Assembly: GCF_032399705.1 (NCBI RefSeq)
Contig: NZ_CP135922.1
Location: 3,286,001 to 3,350,000, forward strand
Length of the DNA stretch: 64,000 nt
Source of the DNA: Paenibacillus sp. BIC5C1
GTDB taxonomy: Bacteria; Bacillota; Bacilli; Paenibacillales; Paenibacillaceae
Reading direction: 5' to 3'
Part shown: positions 26,791 through 35,569 of the stretch, in pieces
Layout: each line of letters opens with the position of its first letter
How positions within the stretch are numbered: the first letter of the stretch is position 1
Notes under the pieces: generated by a model
The model's database searches: none
Seen by the model: only the letters and a program-made list of their open reading frames with translations
What the model was told of the DNA's origin: nothing
Position numbers and translations under genes: made by a program

Positions 26791-26974
26791 ATAATTTTAC
26801 AAGGGGTTCGACAAAACTTCCCATAATTCCTGGAAATCAGGCATATTTAATGCGATGATATCAAGGAGATGTTCTATGCAACTGCAGATAAGCTCAGCTT
26901 GTTTATTGCACTTGCAGGTGAAAGGATATATTATATATCTCAAATATTATGAATGAATTGGTGATGTGATCAAA

Positions 26975-28123
26975 ATGAGTACAAATGATCGAATTCCACT
27001 GTATCAACAAATCCAGGACTATATCAGACATGTCATAACTCAAGAAAATATGAAACCCGGTGATCGCATACCAACAGAGAAGGAACTGATGGATCAGTTT
27101 CAGGTCAGTAAAATTACGGTTGCCAATGCCTTGACCGGACTAGCAAATGAAAAGTTAATTGCACGTGTGCCGGGGAAAGGCAGTTTTGTAGCTGAAGAAG
27201 CGGATAGTGCTTCTGTGACCTCAACGCAAGCGACCCCCATGAAAGGTAGAGAGGGGACACTATCTACAGGAATGATTGGCATCATTGTGCCATCCATCCA
27301 TGATTACTTTGCCATTCGGCTCGTTGAGGGAATTGAGCAAGCCTTGCGTGAGAAAGGATATCGCAGCATGATCATGTTTACGCATGGCAAGGTGGATAAA
27401 GAGAAGGATGTCATCAAGGAAATGAAGGCGCTTGGTGCAGAAGGTCTGTTAATCTTTCCCGTCGATGAAGAAAACTACAACGAGGAGATCCTCGGCATGA
27501 AGCTCTCGGGTTTTCCTTTTGTACTAATGGATCGCTATTTGCCAGGGGTCGAGACACATTATATTGCGGCAGATGGGAGACGGGGCACGAGGCTAGCTGT
27601 GGAGCATCTATGGGAGCTGGGACACCGGGATATCGCTATTTGCTCCGATTCTCCCCTTCAGACAGTCACGGTTCAGGAGCGGATCGAAGGTTATATTGAG
27701 GCATTAAAAGGCAAAGGCGCGTTAATCAATCCTGCTCATATGATTACGGATTTTCAACCGTTAAGTGAACTTAAGGAAGCGGAAGCGCACCCTTTGTATC
27801 GATATATCCAAAATCGAATGGTCACAGCCTATGTTTCGCTTAACGGCAGGTTAGGTGTGCAAATCTATCAAATGGCCAAGCAAGCAGGGCTTCAAGTGCC
27901 TGAAGATGTGTCGATAGTAAGCTTCGATGATCCCACCTCAATCGTGGAGGAATTCAGTATATTTACCCATGTGAAGCAGTTTGAGCGGGATATGGGGTAT
28001 CGGGCGGCTGCTAAATTACTTGAAGTATTACGTGGTCATGGGGAAGCGAAAAGTTATAGCAAAATGCTGATTGAACCCGAGCTGGTCGTACGTCAAACCA
28101 CCGGAACGGTTCCTCGAACTTAA
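26975..28123 (+). CDS. GntR-LacI hybrid transcriptional regulator (AraR type)
   Basis: ATG at 26975 is chosen over GTG 26966 because GGTGAT lies 9 bases upstream of it. Residues 1-70 form a GntR winged helix (PLYQQIQDYIRHVITQEN, then GDRIPTEKELMDQFQVSKIT). From about 95 on there is a LacI/periplasmic-binding sugar domain (TGMIGIIVPSIHDYFAIRLVEGIE and MDRYLPGVETHYIAADGRRG, closing with SIVSFDDP). This is the architecture of AraR, where sugar binding releases the DNA. It sits between two copies of the operator candidate and should repress the GxGYxYP gene and the operon starting at 28293. Confidence 0.9.
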   Translation: MSTNDRIPLYQQIQDYIRHVITQENMKPGDRIPTEKELMDQFQVSKITVANALTGLANEKLIARVPGKGSFVAEEADSASVTSTQATPMKGREGTLSTGMIGIIVPSIHDYFAIRLVEGIEQALREKGYRSMIMFTHGKVDKEKDVIKEMKALGAEGLLIFPVDEENYNEEILGMKLSGFPFVLMDRYLPGVETHYIAADGRRGTRLAVEHLWELGHRDIAICSDSPLQTVTVQERIEGYIEALKGKGALINPAHMITDFQPLSELKEAEAHPLYRYIQNRMVTAYVSLNGRLGVQIYQMAKQAGLQVPEDVSIVSFDDPTSIVEEFSIFTHVKQFERDMGYRAAAKLLEVLRGHGEAKSYSKMLIEPELVVRQTTGTVPRT

Positions 28124-28140
28124 ATTTCACAAAAAAAGAA

Positions 28141-28178
28141 AACCTTTTCCGTAGAGAAGCGGAGAAGGTTTTTTTTAT
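28141..28178 (+). terminator. Intrinsic terminator after the GntR-LacI gene
   Basis: Stem AACCTTTTCCG / CGGAGAAGGTT with one wobble and a loop of about 8 bases, followed by eight T. Confidence 0.85.
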
Positions 28179-28192
28179 ATTTGTGTAAAAAA

Positions 28193-28213
28193 ACATATTG
28201 AATATATTCATAT
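28193..28213. promoter_or_regulatory. Operator candidate for the GntR-LacI regulator (site 2)
   Basis: Same 21-bp sequence as at 26770 with G in place of A at position 8; here the centre TGAATATATTCA is a perfect 12-bp palindrome. It lies 80 bp before the 734-aa protein gene, the first gene of the mannosidase operon. Confidence 0.6.
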
Positions 28214-28292
28214 CATATATTATAGTCTAGAAAATGATGGATAGTCATACATTGCAACCCAAATCAAATACAAGCTTGGGGAGGTTAAGAAG

Positions 28293-30497
28293 ATGGCACG
28301 AGATCGAAAGGAAGAGCGTACGGGATTTCAAGAATCTGCTGCTTATCATCCCGATTATGATTTACAGACAGACTTTGTGATGGTTTACGGGATTGATGAG
28401 TCGATGCAGGAACGCATTCTGAAGTGGAAAGAAAAAGGCTATGTGGTTCATTTGATGACAGGAGTTGCTTGGGGGACCTACAACAGCTATCTGGATGGCG
28501 AAGTCGATGGGGCAACACATTGGGATGAAGCTCAAATGGATCGGGAAGGCAACATGATTCTTCATGGGAGCGAGCCAGTCATTCCATATATGGTGCCTAC
28601 CATTTCTTTTGGTCATTACATAGCGGATCGAATACGTATTGCCGTTGACGCCGGTGTGGAAGCCATCCATCTGGAGGAACCTGAATTCTGGGTAAATGGG
28701 GGCTATTCGGAAGCTTTCAAACGGGAATGGCAGCTGTATTACAAAGAGTCTTGGATTCCGCCACACGCTTCACCTGATGCACAATTTCGAGCTTCCAAAT
28801 TAAAAGCGTATTTATATACACGTGTTCTGGACCGATTATGTGCAGAAATGAAGGACTACGCGTTAAAACGTTATGGTCGTGTCCTTCGCTTTTATGTTCC
28901 GACCCATAGTCTGATTAATTACACGCAGTGGCGTATTGTCAGTCCACAATCTCAACTTTTGGAGCTGCCCTCCATCGATGGGTATATTGCACAGATCTGG
29001 ACCGGGACATCCCGAACCCCCAATGTGTATGAAGGGTTGCGTAAGGAACGTACGTTTGAAACCGCTTACCTAGAATACGGCGTCATGCAGGAACTGGTTC
29101 GTGGAACCGACAGACGGATGTGGTTCCTGCATGATCCGATCGAAGATAACCCGAATTACACCTGGGCTGATTACCGCCAGAACTACTTACAAACGGTGGT
29201 TGCCTCACTGCTGCATCCCGGGGTCGCTCATTATGAAGTCGCACCTTGGCCTCGACGAATCTTTCAAGGGAAATATCTTTCAGAGGATGGCTCAGGCAAG
29301 GAGCAAATCCCGTCAGATTATGCCACAACTTTGCTTCAGGTCATGCACACCCTTGGTAACATGAATCAGGATGTGATTGAAACCGCAGAGGAGCCATTAC
29401 AAGTCGGCGTTTTTATTGCAGACTCAGCGATGTTTCAACGAATGAAGCCAGATCCCCATGCACCTCATGCCGGTAAATACGATGGAACAGATCCTGAAGG
29501 ATTCCAGCAGGATGGCGATACAGAGCTGCTCGATTTCTCTCCTTTTTACGGTCTGACACTGCCGTTATTGAAACATGGTATTCCTGTCCGTCCACTTCAA
29601 CTGGATAATGTAAGGCGGTATCCGGGTTACTTGGCAACTTATCGTGTACTCATACTGAGCTATGAATTTATCAAACCGGAATATCCGGACATTCATTATG
29701 CCCTTGCACAGTGGGTACAGGATGGCGGAGCGTTAATCTATGTAGGAGATGACAGCGACCCGTACCACGATATTCGTGCATGGTGGAACCATGACCGCAA
29801 GCAAGGGCAGTCAGATCCGACGTATAACTCCCCTCGAACGCATTTGTTTGAACAGCTAGGTCTAAAAGATAAGAGGCAAGGTGTCCATAAGGTAGGAAAA
29901 GGGGTAGTTTGCTGGCTGGATGAACACCCGGCTGACTTCACTTTATCCAAGGCAGGGGCTGATCGGCTGCGCCAATCTGTCAAAGAAACGATGGAAGTTG
30001 TCCTCGGACCAGAACTACGGTGGGAATCGAAGCCTTATTTCAAAATTAGACGAGGTCCCTATCTGATCGTATCGGTTCTCGATGAATCGGTCAGCGAAGA
30101 GGCAGTAGTCATTCCAGGTCCGATTGTGGATTTGTTTGATTCAAAGCTCTCCGTGCTGAGCCAGGTGACCCTAAATCCGGGTGAGCAAGCCTTGCTCTAT
30201 GATATTGAAGCGGGTCGTCCAACGGATGGAGAAGTATCCGTCATTGCTGCTTCTTCCCGAATAGAAGATCTGTCCTCGTCGGCCACAGGTTTTCGATTCA
30301 TTGCAAGAGGACCTGCCAGCATGAAGGCAACGGCAAGGTTGTACTGCAAGGCCAAACCATTATCTGCCGAGTATGTGGTTCAAGAGCAGTCGGCGCCAGT
30401 CGTATGGGATTGGGACCCGGAATCAAAGACAGTTCTTCTTCAGTACGAACATGGCAACGAGAACAATGCAGAGGTTCATGTCCGCTGGACTTCCTGA
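28293..30497 (+). CDS. Unrecognised TIM-barrel-like protein, possible new hydrolase family
   Basis: A 734-residue cytoplasmic protein (no signal) with GGGGAGG before the ATG. I do not recognise the family. The first 380 residues look like an (alpha/beta)8 barrel: VVHLMTGVAWG, DAGVEAIHLEEPEFWVNGGY with an acidic cluster at a probable strand end, YGRVLRFYVPTHSL, IDGYIAQIWTGTS, MWFLHDPIEDNPNYTW and PGVAHYEVAPWPRR. From about 390-560 there is a Rossmann-like part (LQVGVFIADSAMF, YRVLILSYEFIKP, ALIYVGDDSDPYHD) similar in order to the trimerisation domain of GH42-type enzymes, then beta-rich domains. The layout is that of a clan-A glycosidase. It is first in an operon with GH38 and importer 3, directly under the operator candidate. 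Confidence 0.7.
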   Translation: MARDRKEERTGFQESAAYHPDYDLQTDFVMVYGIDESMQERILKWKEKGYVVHLMTGVAWGTYNSYLDGEVDGATHWDEAQMDREGNMILHGSEPVIPYMVPTISFGHYIADRIRIAVDAGVEAIHLEEPEFWVNGGYSEAFKREWQLYYKESWIPPHASPDAQFRASKLKAYLYTRVLDRLCAEMKDYALKRYGRVLRFYVPTHSLINYTQWRIVSPQSQLLELPSIDGYIAQIWTGTSRTPNVYEGLRKERTFETAYLEYGVMQELVRGTDRRMWFLHDPIEDNPNYTWADYRQNYLQTVVASLLHPGVAHYEVAPWPRRIFQGKYLSEDGSGKEQIPSDYATTLLQVMHTLGNMNQDVIETAEEPLQVGVFIADSAMFQRMKPDPHAPHAGKYDGTDPEGFQQDGDTELLDFSPFYGLTLPLLKHGIPVRPLQLDNVRRYPGYLATYRVLILSYEFIKPEYPDIHYALAQWVQDGGALIYVGDDSDPYHDIRAWWNHDRKQGQSDPTYNSPRTHLFEQLGLKDKRQGVHKVGKGVVCWLDEHPADFTLSKAGADRLRQSVKETMEVVLGPELRWESKPYFKIRRGPYLIVSVLDESVSEEAVVIPGPIVDLFDSKLSVLSQVTLNPGEQALLYDIEAGRPTDGEVSVIAASSRIEDLSSSATGFRFIARGPASMKATARLYCKAKPLSAEYVVQEQSAPVVWDWDPESKTVLLQYEHGNENNAEVHVRWTS

Positions 30498-30543
30498 ATT
30501 TACAATACAACCTGATTGATGTAACAGAGAGGAGTATACTAGC

Positions 30544-33500
30544 ATGCCATACGAACCGATAAGGCCAGAACGGTTAAAACAGATGTTAAACAAACTTCGG
30601 GAAGCCATATATGAGCCGATTGCCGAATTGGAAGTGACGGCTTGGGTTACACCAGAGCCTGTACCTTACGAGGAACGGACGACTGGCGTAAAAGTGACAC
30701 TCAAGCAAGGAGAACAATGGGGGCAGTTATGGGACTGTGCCTGGTTCCGTTTTGCAGGTAATCTTCCGGCAGTCACAGGTAACCAAACCACGGTCCTTTT
30801 GCTGGATGTCAACGGTGAGCTGTGTCTGGTTGACCATGAAGGATCACCTATCCAAGGATTGACGACGATTAACTCCGAATTTGATTTTTCATTAGGTCTG
30901 CCTGGGAAACGAGTCGTGCAGCTTCATGAGACTTCTGTAAATGGACAGGAAGTTGAAGTGTGGGCAGATGCAGGCAATAACGATCTGTTCGGCAAGTATC
31001 GGGGAGGGACGTTGAAAGAGGCACTCATCGCCTTCTGCAGGGAAGATATTCGGGATATCTATTACGATACCGAGGTGCTATTGGAGACCGCAGAGCAGCT
31101 TCATGACGGTTCCGCTCGGAAGGAGAGAATCTATCAGACGCTCTATGATATTTCGGTACAGTTAATTGATTTCTCGAAAGAGAATGTCGAGCAAGCGAAA
31201 AAACGACTAAATGAACAGCTAACCCTGCAGGGGGGCGATCCGGTCTTAACCCTAAGCGCTGTGGGCCATGCTCATATTGATTTGGCCTGGTTATGGCCGA
31301 TCCGTGAAACGATCCGTAAAGGAGCTAGAACGTTCTCAACTGTGCTTCGCATGATGGAGCGTTATCCCGATTATGTGTTCGGAGCGAGCCAACCGCAGCT
31401 GTACGATTGGATGAAGCAGCATTATCCCAAGCTGTATGAGCAGATCAAGGAGCGTGTACGTGAAGGCAGATGGGAACCGCAAGGCGCCATGTGGGTAGAA
31501 TCGGATACCAATGTGCCTGGTGGTGAATCACTCGTACGCCAGATTTTGTATGGCAAACGTTACTTCCAGCAGGAATTTGGCCTGGAAATGAAATCGCTCT
31601 GGATGCCTGATGTATTCGGCTACTCGGCCAGTTTGCCCCAGTTATTAAAAAAATCCGGTGTGGACTACATGATGACCCAGAAGCTCTCCTGGAGCGAGTA
31701 CAACCGGCATCCGCATCATTCCTTTCTATGGGAGGGAATTGATGGTTCAGCGGTATTAACACATATGCCGCCAGAGGATACTTACAACAGTCCAGCAGCT
31801 CCGCGTTCAATCATCAAAGCTGAACAGGGGTATCTGGATAAAAATGTATCAAGCCATGCACTAATGCTCTTTGGTATAGGAGACGGAGGCGGAGGGCCTG
31901 GCGAAGAGCATTTGGAGCGGCTGACACGGGAGAAAAACCTGCTTGGTTTGTCCCCTGTTATACAGGAACCTTCTTGGAAATTTTTCGAACGACTCAATGA
32001 AGAACGTGAACGGTTCCAGACATGGCGCGGTGAGCTTTACCTGGAGAAGCATCAAGGAACCCTGACCAGTCAGGCGCGAAGCAAGCGGTATAACCGGAAG
32101 ATGGAGAAAGCACTGCGAGAGTTGGAGTTCGCCTCCGTACTTGTGGTTTCACAGCTAGGCAAGTCTTATCCGTCCGAGACACTGGAAACGATATGGAAGG
32201 AAGTTCTCCTGTATCAGTTCCATGATATCCTTCCCGGGTCTTCCATCAAGCGTGTGTACGATGAGTCACTCATACGATATGCAGAACTTTTAGATCAGAC
32301 GGAAAATATGATCAACGAAACCTACAGCCATATGGCAGACCAGATCTCTGCAAATATCGAATCCTCATCCAGCTCTTCCGTGGTGATATTCAATTCATTG
32401 CCTTGGGAGCGTCAGGAATGGATTAATACGAATGGAAGCTGGCGCAAGGTGCATGTTCCATCCATGGGATACACAATGGTATCAGATCATGTGGACCAGG
32501 ATGCTATAGATGAGATTGCATCATGCGTTCAGGTAGTTCCGGGAATACAGGGGTCGGAATTTCACGTTTCCGCTGAAGAACGCTGTGTGGAGAACGACAC
32601 ATTCATCTTGAAGTTTGATCGGAATGGAGCCATCATCTCCATCCGGGACAAGGCTGAAGCTCGGGAAGTCATTCCGCAAGGTCATCCCGGAAATGCACTT
32701 CGTGTGTATCACGACGAAGGAGATGCTTGGGATTTCAGCCATGACTATTCCGCACATACAGGAATGCCATTAACGCTCCATGATATTCGCGAGCTTCGTG
32801 AGGGTCCAAAAGTCGGGCTGGTCTTCGAATATAACCATGGAGAATCCACTCTGATCCAGACCGTGGTTCTGACAGAAGGCAGCAGACGGATTGATTTCGA
32901 GACGACCGTGGATTGGAGAGAGAACGGGAAAATGCTTCGTACTTCATTCCCGGTGAATATTCGTACAGATCAGGTTCACTGTGAGATCCAATTTGGCAGT
33001 TTGACCAGACCGACTCATCGGAATACCATGTGGGACTTTGCCAAGGATGAGATATGTGCTCATCAGTGGATTGATTTATCGGAGCCGAATTATGGAGTCG
33101 CCTTGCTTAATGATTGTAAATATGGTCATAGAGCCATCGATAATGTGCTTGGTCTAAATTTGCTGCGAAGCAGCTCGTATCCTGATCCGGAAGCGGATCG
33201 TGCGGAGCATACGTTCACCTACTCGTTATATCCGCATCAAGGCAACCATGTTCAGGCTGAGATCTATCGAAGAGGTAATGAACTGAACATCCCGCTTCGT
33301 CCCGTTTCCTTATCATCTGTATCTGCGAAGCAGAACAGTAAGCTCCCGTATTCCAAAGCATTTCTTCAGCCGGAGCATCCGCACATCATGGTGGAATCCG
33401 TCAAAAAAGCCGAGGAGGGAGATGACATCATCGTCCGTCTTTATGAAACTTCGGGAACACATGCCACCACGGCATTACATCTTGGATTCCAGGTAGCAGA

Positions 33501-33627
33501 AGCGTGGACGACGGATCTTATGGAGAATATCCTTTCACCTGTTTCCATTGCAGGAGCATCCGAGATGGCTTTGTCCTTCACGCCATTTGAGATCATCACA
33601 TTACGATTGAAGCTAGGACAGCTATAG
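30544..33627 (+). CDS. GH38 alpha-mannosidase
   Basis: A 1027-residue cytoplasmic enzyme. The metal motif GHAHIDLAW gives H244 and D246; the nucleophile is D356 in WMPDVFGYS; a further zinc ligand is the His of YQFHDILPGSS. The long C-terminal beta-sandwich region is present, so the protein looks complete. GH38 enzymes release mannose from non-reducing ends of alpha-mannosides, by a retaining mechanism with a divalent metal. It would trim imported mannan or N-glycan oligosaccharides. AGAGAGGAG precedes the ATG. Confidence 0.93.
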   Translation: MPYEPIRPERLKQMLNKLREAIYEPIAELEVTAWVTPEPVPYEERTTGVKVTLKQGEQWGQLWDCAWFRFAGNLPAVTGNQTTVLLLDVNGELCLVDHEGSPIQGLTTINSEFDFSLGLPGKRVVQLHETSVNGQEVEVWADAGNNDLFGKYRGGTLKEALIAFCREDIRDIYYDTEVLLETAEQLHDGSARKERIYQTLYDISVQLIDFSKENVEQAKKRLNEQLTLQGGDPVLTLSAVGHAHIDLAWLWPIRETIRKGARTFSTVLRMMERYPDYVFGASQPQLYDWMKQHYPKLYEQIKERVREGRWEPQGAMWVESDTNVPGGESLVRQILYGKRYFQQEFGLEMKSLWMPDVFGYSASLPQLLKKSGVDYMMTQKLSWSEYNRHPHHSFLWEGIDGSAVLTHMPPEDTYNSPAAPRSIIKAEQGYLDKNVSSHALMLFGIGDGGGGPGEEHLERLTREKNLLGLSPVIQEPSWKFFERLNEERERFQTWRGELYLEKHQGTLTSQARSKRYNRKMEKALRELEFASVLVVSQLGKSYPSETLETIWKEVLLYQFHDILPGSSIKRVYDESLIRYAELLDQTENMINETYSHMADQISANIESSSSSSVVIFNSLPWERQEWINTNGSWRKVHVPSMGYTMVSDHVDQDAIDEIASCVQVVPGIQGSEFHVSAEERCVENDTFILKFDRNGAIISIRDKAEAREVIPQGHPGNALRVYHDEGDAWDFSHDYSAHTGMPLTLHDIRELREGPKVGLVFEYNHGESTLIQTVVLTEGSRRIDFETTVDWRENGKMLRTSFPVNIRTDQVHCEIQFGSLTRPTHRNTMWDFAKDEICAHQWIDLSEPNYGVALLNDCKYGHRAIDNVLGLNLLRSSSYPDPEADRAEHTFTYSLYPHQGNHVQAEIYRRGNELNIPLRPVSLSSVSAKQNSKLPYSKAFLQPEHPHIMVESVKKAEEGDDIIVRLYETSGTHATTALHLGFQVAEAWTTDLMENILSPVSIAGASEMALSFTPFEIITLRLKLGQL

Positions 33628-33671
33628 CTGGGATGGTTGACCGCCCATCATGAGAAAGGAGAGGTTGGAAT

Positions 33672-34598
33672 GTGATCAAGACACGAGTGAGCAACAATCG
33701 ATTGATGAAGCGAATCTGGCAGCATAAACTCTTTTATTTGTTTATGCTGCCCGGAATCGTCTGGTTTTTCCTGTTCTCCTATGTACCACTATATGGAATT
33801 CAGGTCGCTTTTAGGGATTACAATTTCGTTGGCGGATTCACCGGAAGTCCATGGGCAGGTCTTAAGTACTTTCAACAGTTCTTCAATTACTACCAATCCG
33901 GTGACATCATCCGTAACACGATTATCATCAGTCTCATGAAATTGCTAATTGGCTTTCCGATGCCTATCATTCTTGCACTCCTCTTAAATGAAGTACGAAT
34001 GATCAAATTCAAAAAGACGGTTCAGACCCTTTCCTACTTGCCTTATTTCGTATCCTGGATCGTTGTGGTTACGCTGATGCAACGGCTCCTAACGCCGTAT
34101 GGGGGGCCAGTCAATGACTTATTGGGTTCATTTGGAGCGGAGTCAATTCAGTTCCTGAACAATCCAACATGGTTCTATCAGATGATCGTCGGTTCAGACA
34201 TCTGGAAGAATATCGGTTGGAATTCCATTATCTTTATGGCCGCCATTGCGGGTATTGATCAGCAGCTTTACGAAGCTGCCAAAATGGATGGTGCAGGACG
34301 CTTCAGACAGATGTGGCATGTGTCGCTTCCAGGTATCCGCAATGTAGCTATCATATTATTCATACTCGCTGTGGGCAGTCTGATGAGCGCAGGTTATGAA
34401 CAACTGCTGCTCCTGAATGGACCAGCAACCGCAAACCTGGGCAGTGTACTGGACGTGCATGCCATTAACTCAGGGATTCGAGAGGGGCGTCTCAGTTATG
34501 CTGCAGCTGTCGGACTATTCCAAAGTGTTATTGCACTCATTCTGGTTGTAACCGTTAATCGCATCGCCCGCAAAGTCAGTGATGTATCCCTGTTCTAA
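33672..34598 (+). CDS. ABC importer 3: permease, LplB type
   Basis: GTG start with AAAGGAGAGG 7 bases upstream. The 308-residue permease has six predicted helices, the EAA loop EAAKMDGAGRFRQMWHVSLP and a usual LplB end (RIARKVSDVSLF). Belongs to the mannosidase operon, so the substrate is probably an alpha-mannoside oligosaccharide. Confidence 0.93.
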   Translation: MIKTRVSNNRLMKRIWQHKLFYLFMLPGIVWFFLFSYVPLYGIQVAFRDYNFVGGFTGSPWAGLKYFQQFFNYYQSGDIIRNTIIISLMKLLIGFPMPIILALLLNEVRMIKFKKTVQTLSYLPYFVSWIVVVTLMQRLLTPYGGPVNDLLGSFGAESIQFLNNPTWFYQMIVGSDIWKNIGWNSIIFMAAIAGIDQQLYEAAKMDGAGRFRQMWHVSLPGIRNVAIILFILAVGSLMSAGYEQLLLLNGPATANLGSVLDVHAINSGIREGRLSYAAAVGLFQSVIALILVVTVNRIARKVSDVSLF

Positions 34599-34610
34599 GG
34601 AGGTGACCTT

Positions 34611-35507
34611 ATGGAACGAAAATGGTCCTTATTCTCGGTACTTAACTATATCTTTCTCGCTTTGGTTGGATTCTCGATGATTTACCCGTTTATATATATC
34701 TTGGCTTATTCACTGAACGACGGTAAGGATTCGATGCAAGGTGCGATTTATTTTCTTCCCCGCCAATTCACGTTGGATAACTACGCCCAGGTATTCGATA
34801 ACGCACGGATCTGGAAGGCATATCAAATTACGATTATGCGTACCGTGCTGGGTACGTTCCTCCACGTTGTATTGTGTACACTCATGGCCTATGCACTTTC
34901 CAAAAAAACGTTGCCAGGTCGCTCCTTTTTCACCTTTTACATCTTTTTGCCCACGATTTTTAGTGCAGGATTCATCCCGTTCTTCATTACGCTTCAAAAA
35001 CTGCATCTGATTAATAGTTTCTGGGTGTACGTTTTACCCTTGTTGTTCAACTTCATGCACATCATCATTATTCGGACATTCCTGCAAGGCATACCGGAGG
35101 AACTGGAGGAATCGGCGCGTATTGACGGGTATGGTGATTTTCAAATTTTTGTACGCATCATTTTGCCTCTTTCCGGGCCAGTACTTGCAACAATCTCGCT
35201 TTTTATCGGGGTAGCCCACTGGAATGACTGGTTCTCGGGCGCTTATTACGTCTCGAACAAAGATTTGATTCCGGTGCAGACTCTACTGCAAGAAATGCTG
35301 ACGGAAGCAGAGGCGTTATCCAATTCGATGCAGCGTGCAGCACAGCAGGGTGGACAGACGGTTGGTGGTGTCGGTGGAGCAGGAGCAACACCTGAATCGC
35401 TTCGAATGGCCTTGCTTGTCATTACGGTTTTCCCGATCTTATGTATATATCCGTTTCTGCAACGATATTTCGTGAAGGGGGTAATGATTGGTTCGGTTAA
35501 AGGGTAG
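34611..35507 (+). CDS. ABC importer 3: permease, YtcP type
   Basis: ATG with AAGGAGGTGA 4 bases upstream, 12 bp after its partner. The 298-residue protein has six predicted helices and EAA loop EESARIDGYGDFQIFVRIILP. A Gly/Ala-rich stretch near residue 245-260 (QQGGQTVGGVGGAGAT) widens a periplasmic loop. Confidence 0.93.
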   Translation: MERKWSLFSVLNYIFLALVGFSMIYPFIYILAYSLNDGKDSMQGAIYFLPRQFTLDNYAQVFDNARIWKAYQITIMRTVLGTFLHVVLCTLMAYALSKKTLPGRSFFTFYIFLPTIFSAGFIPFFITLQKLHLINSFWVYVLPLLFNFMHIIIIRTFLQGIPEELEESARIDGYGDFQIFVRIILPLSGPVLATISLFIGVAHWNDWFSGAYYVSNKDLIPVQTLLQEMLTEAEALSNSMQRAAQQGGQTVGGVGGAGATPESLRMALLVITVFPILCIYPFLQRYFVKGVMIGSVKG

Positions 35508-35569
35508 ATCATCCTGACCTGAATTTGCTAGAGCTTTACCGAGATCATTTATTCAAGGAGGCGATTGGT

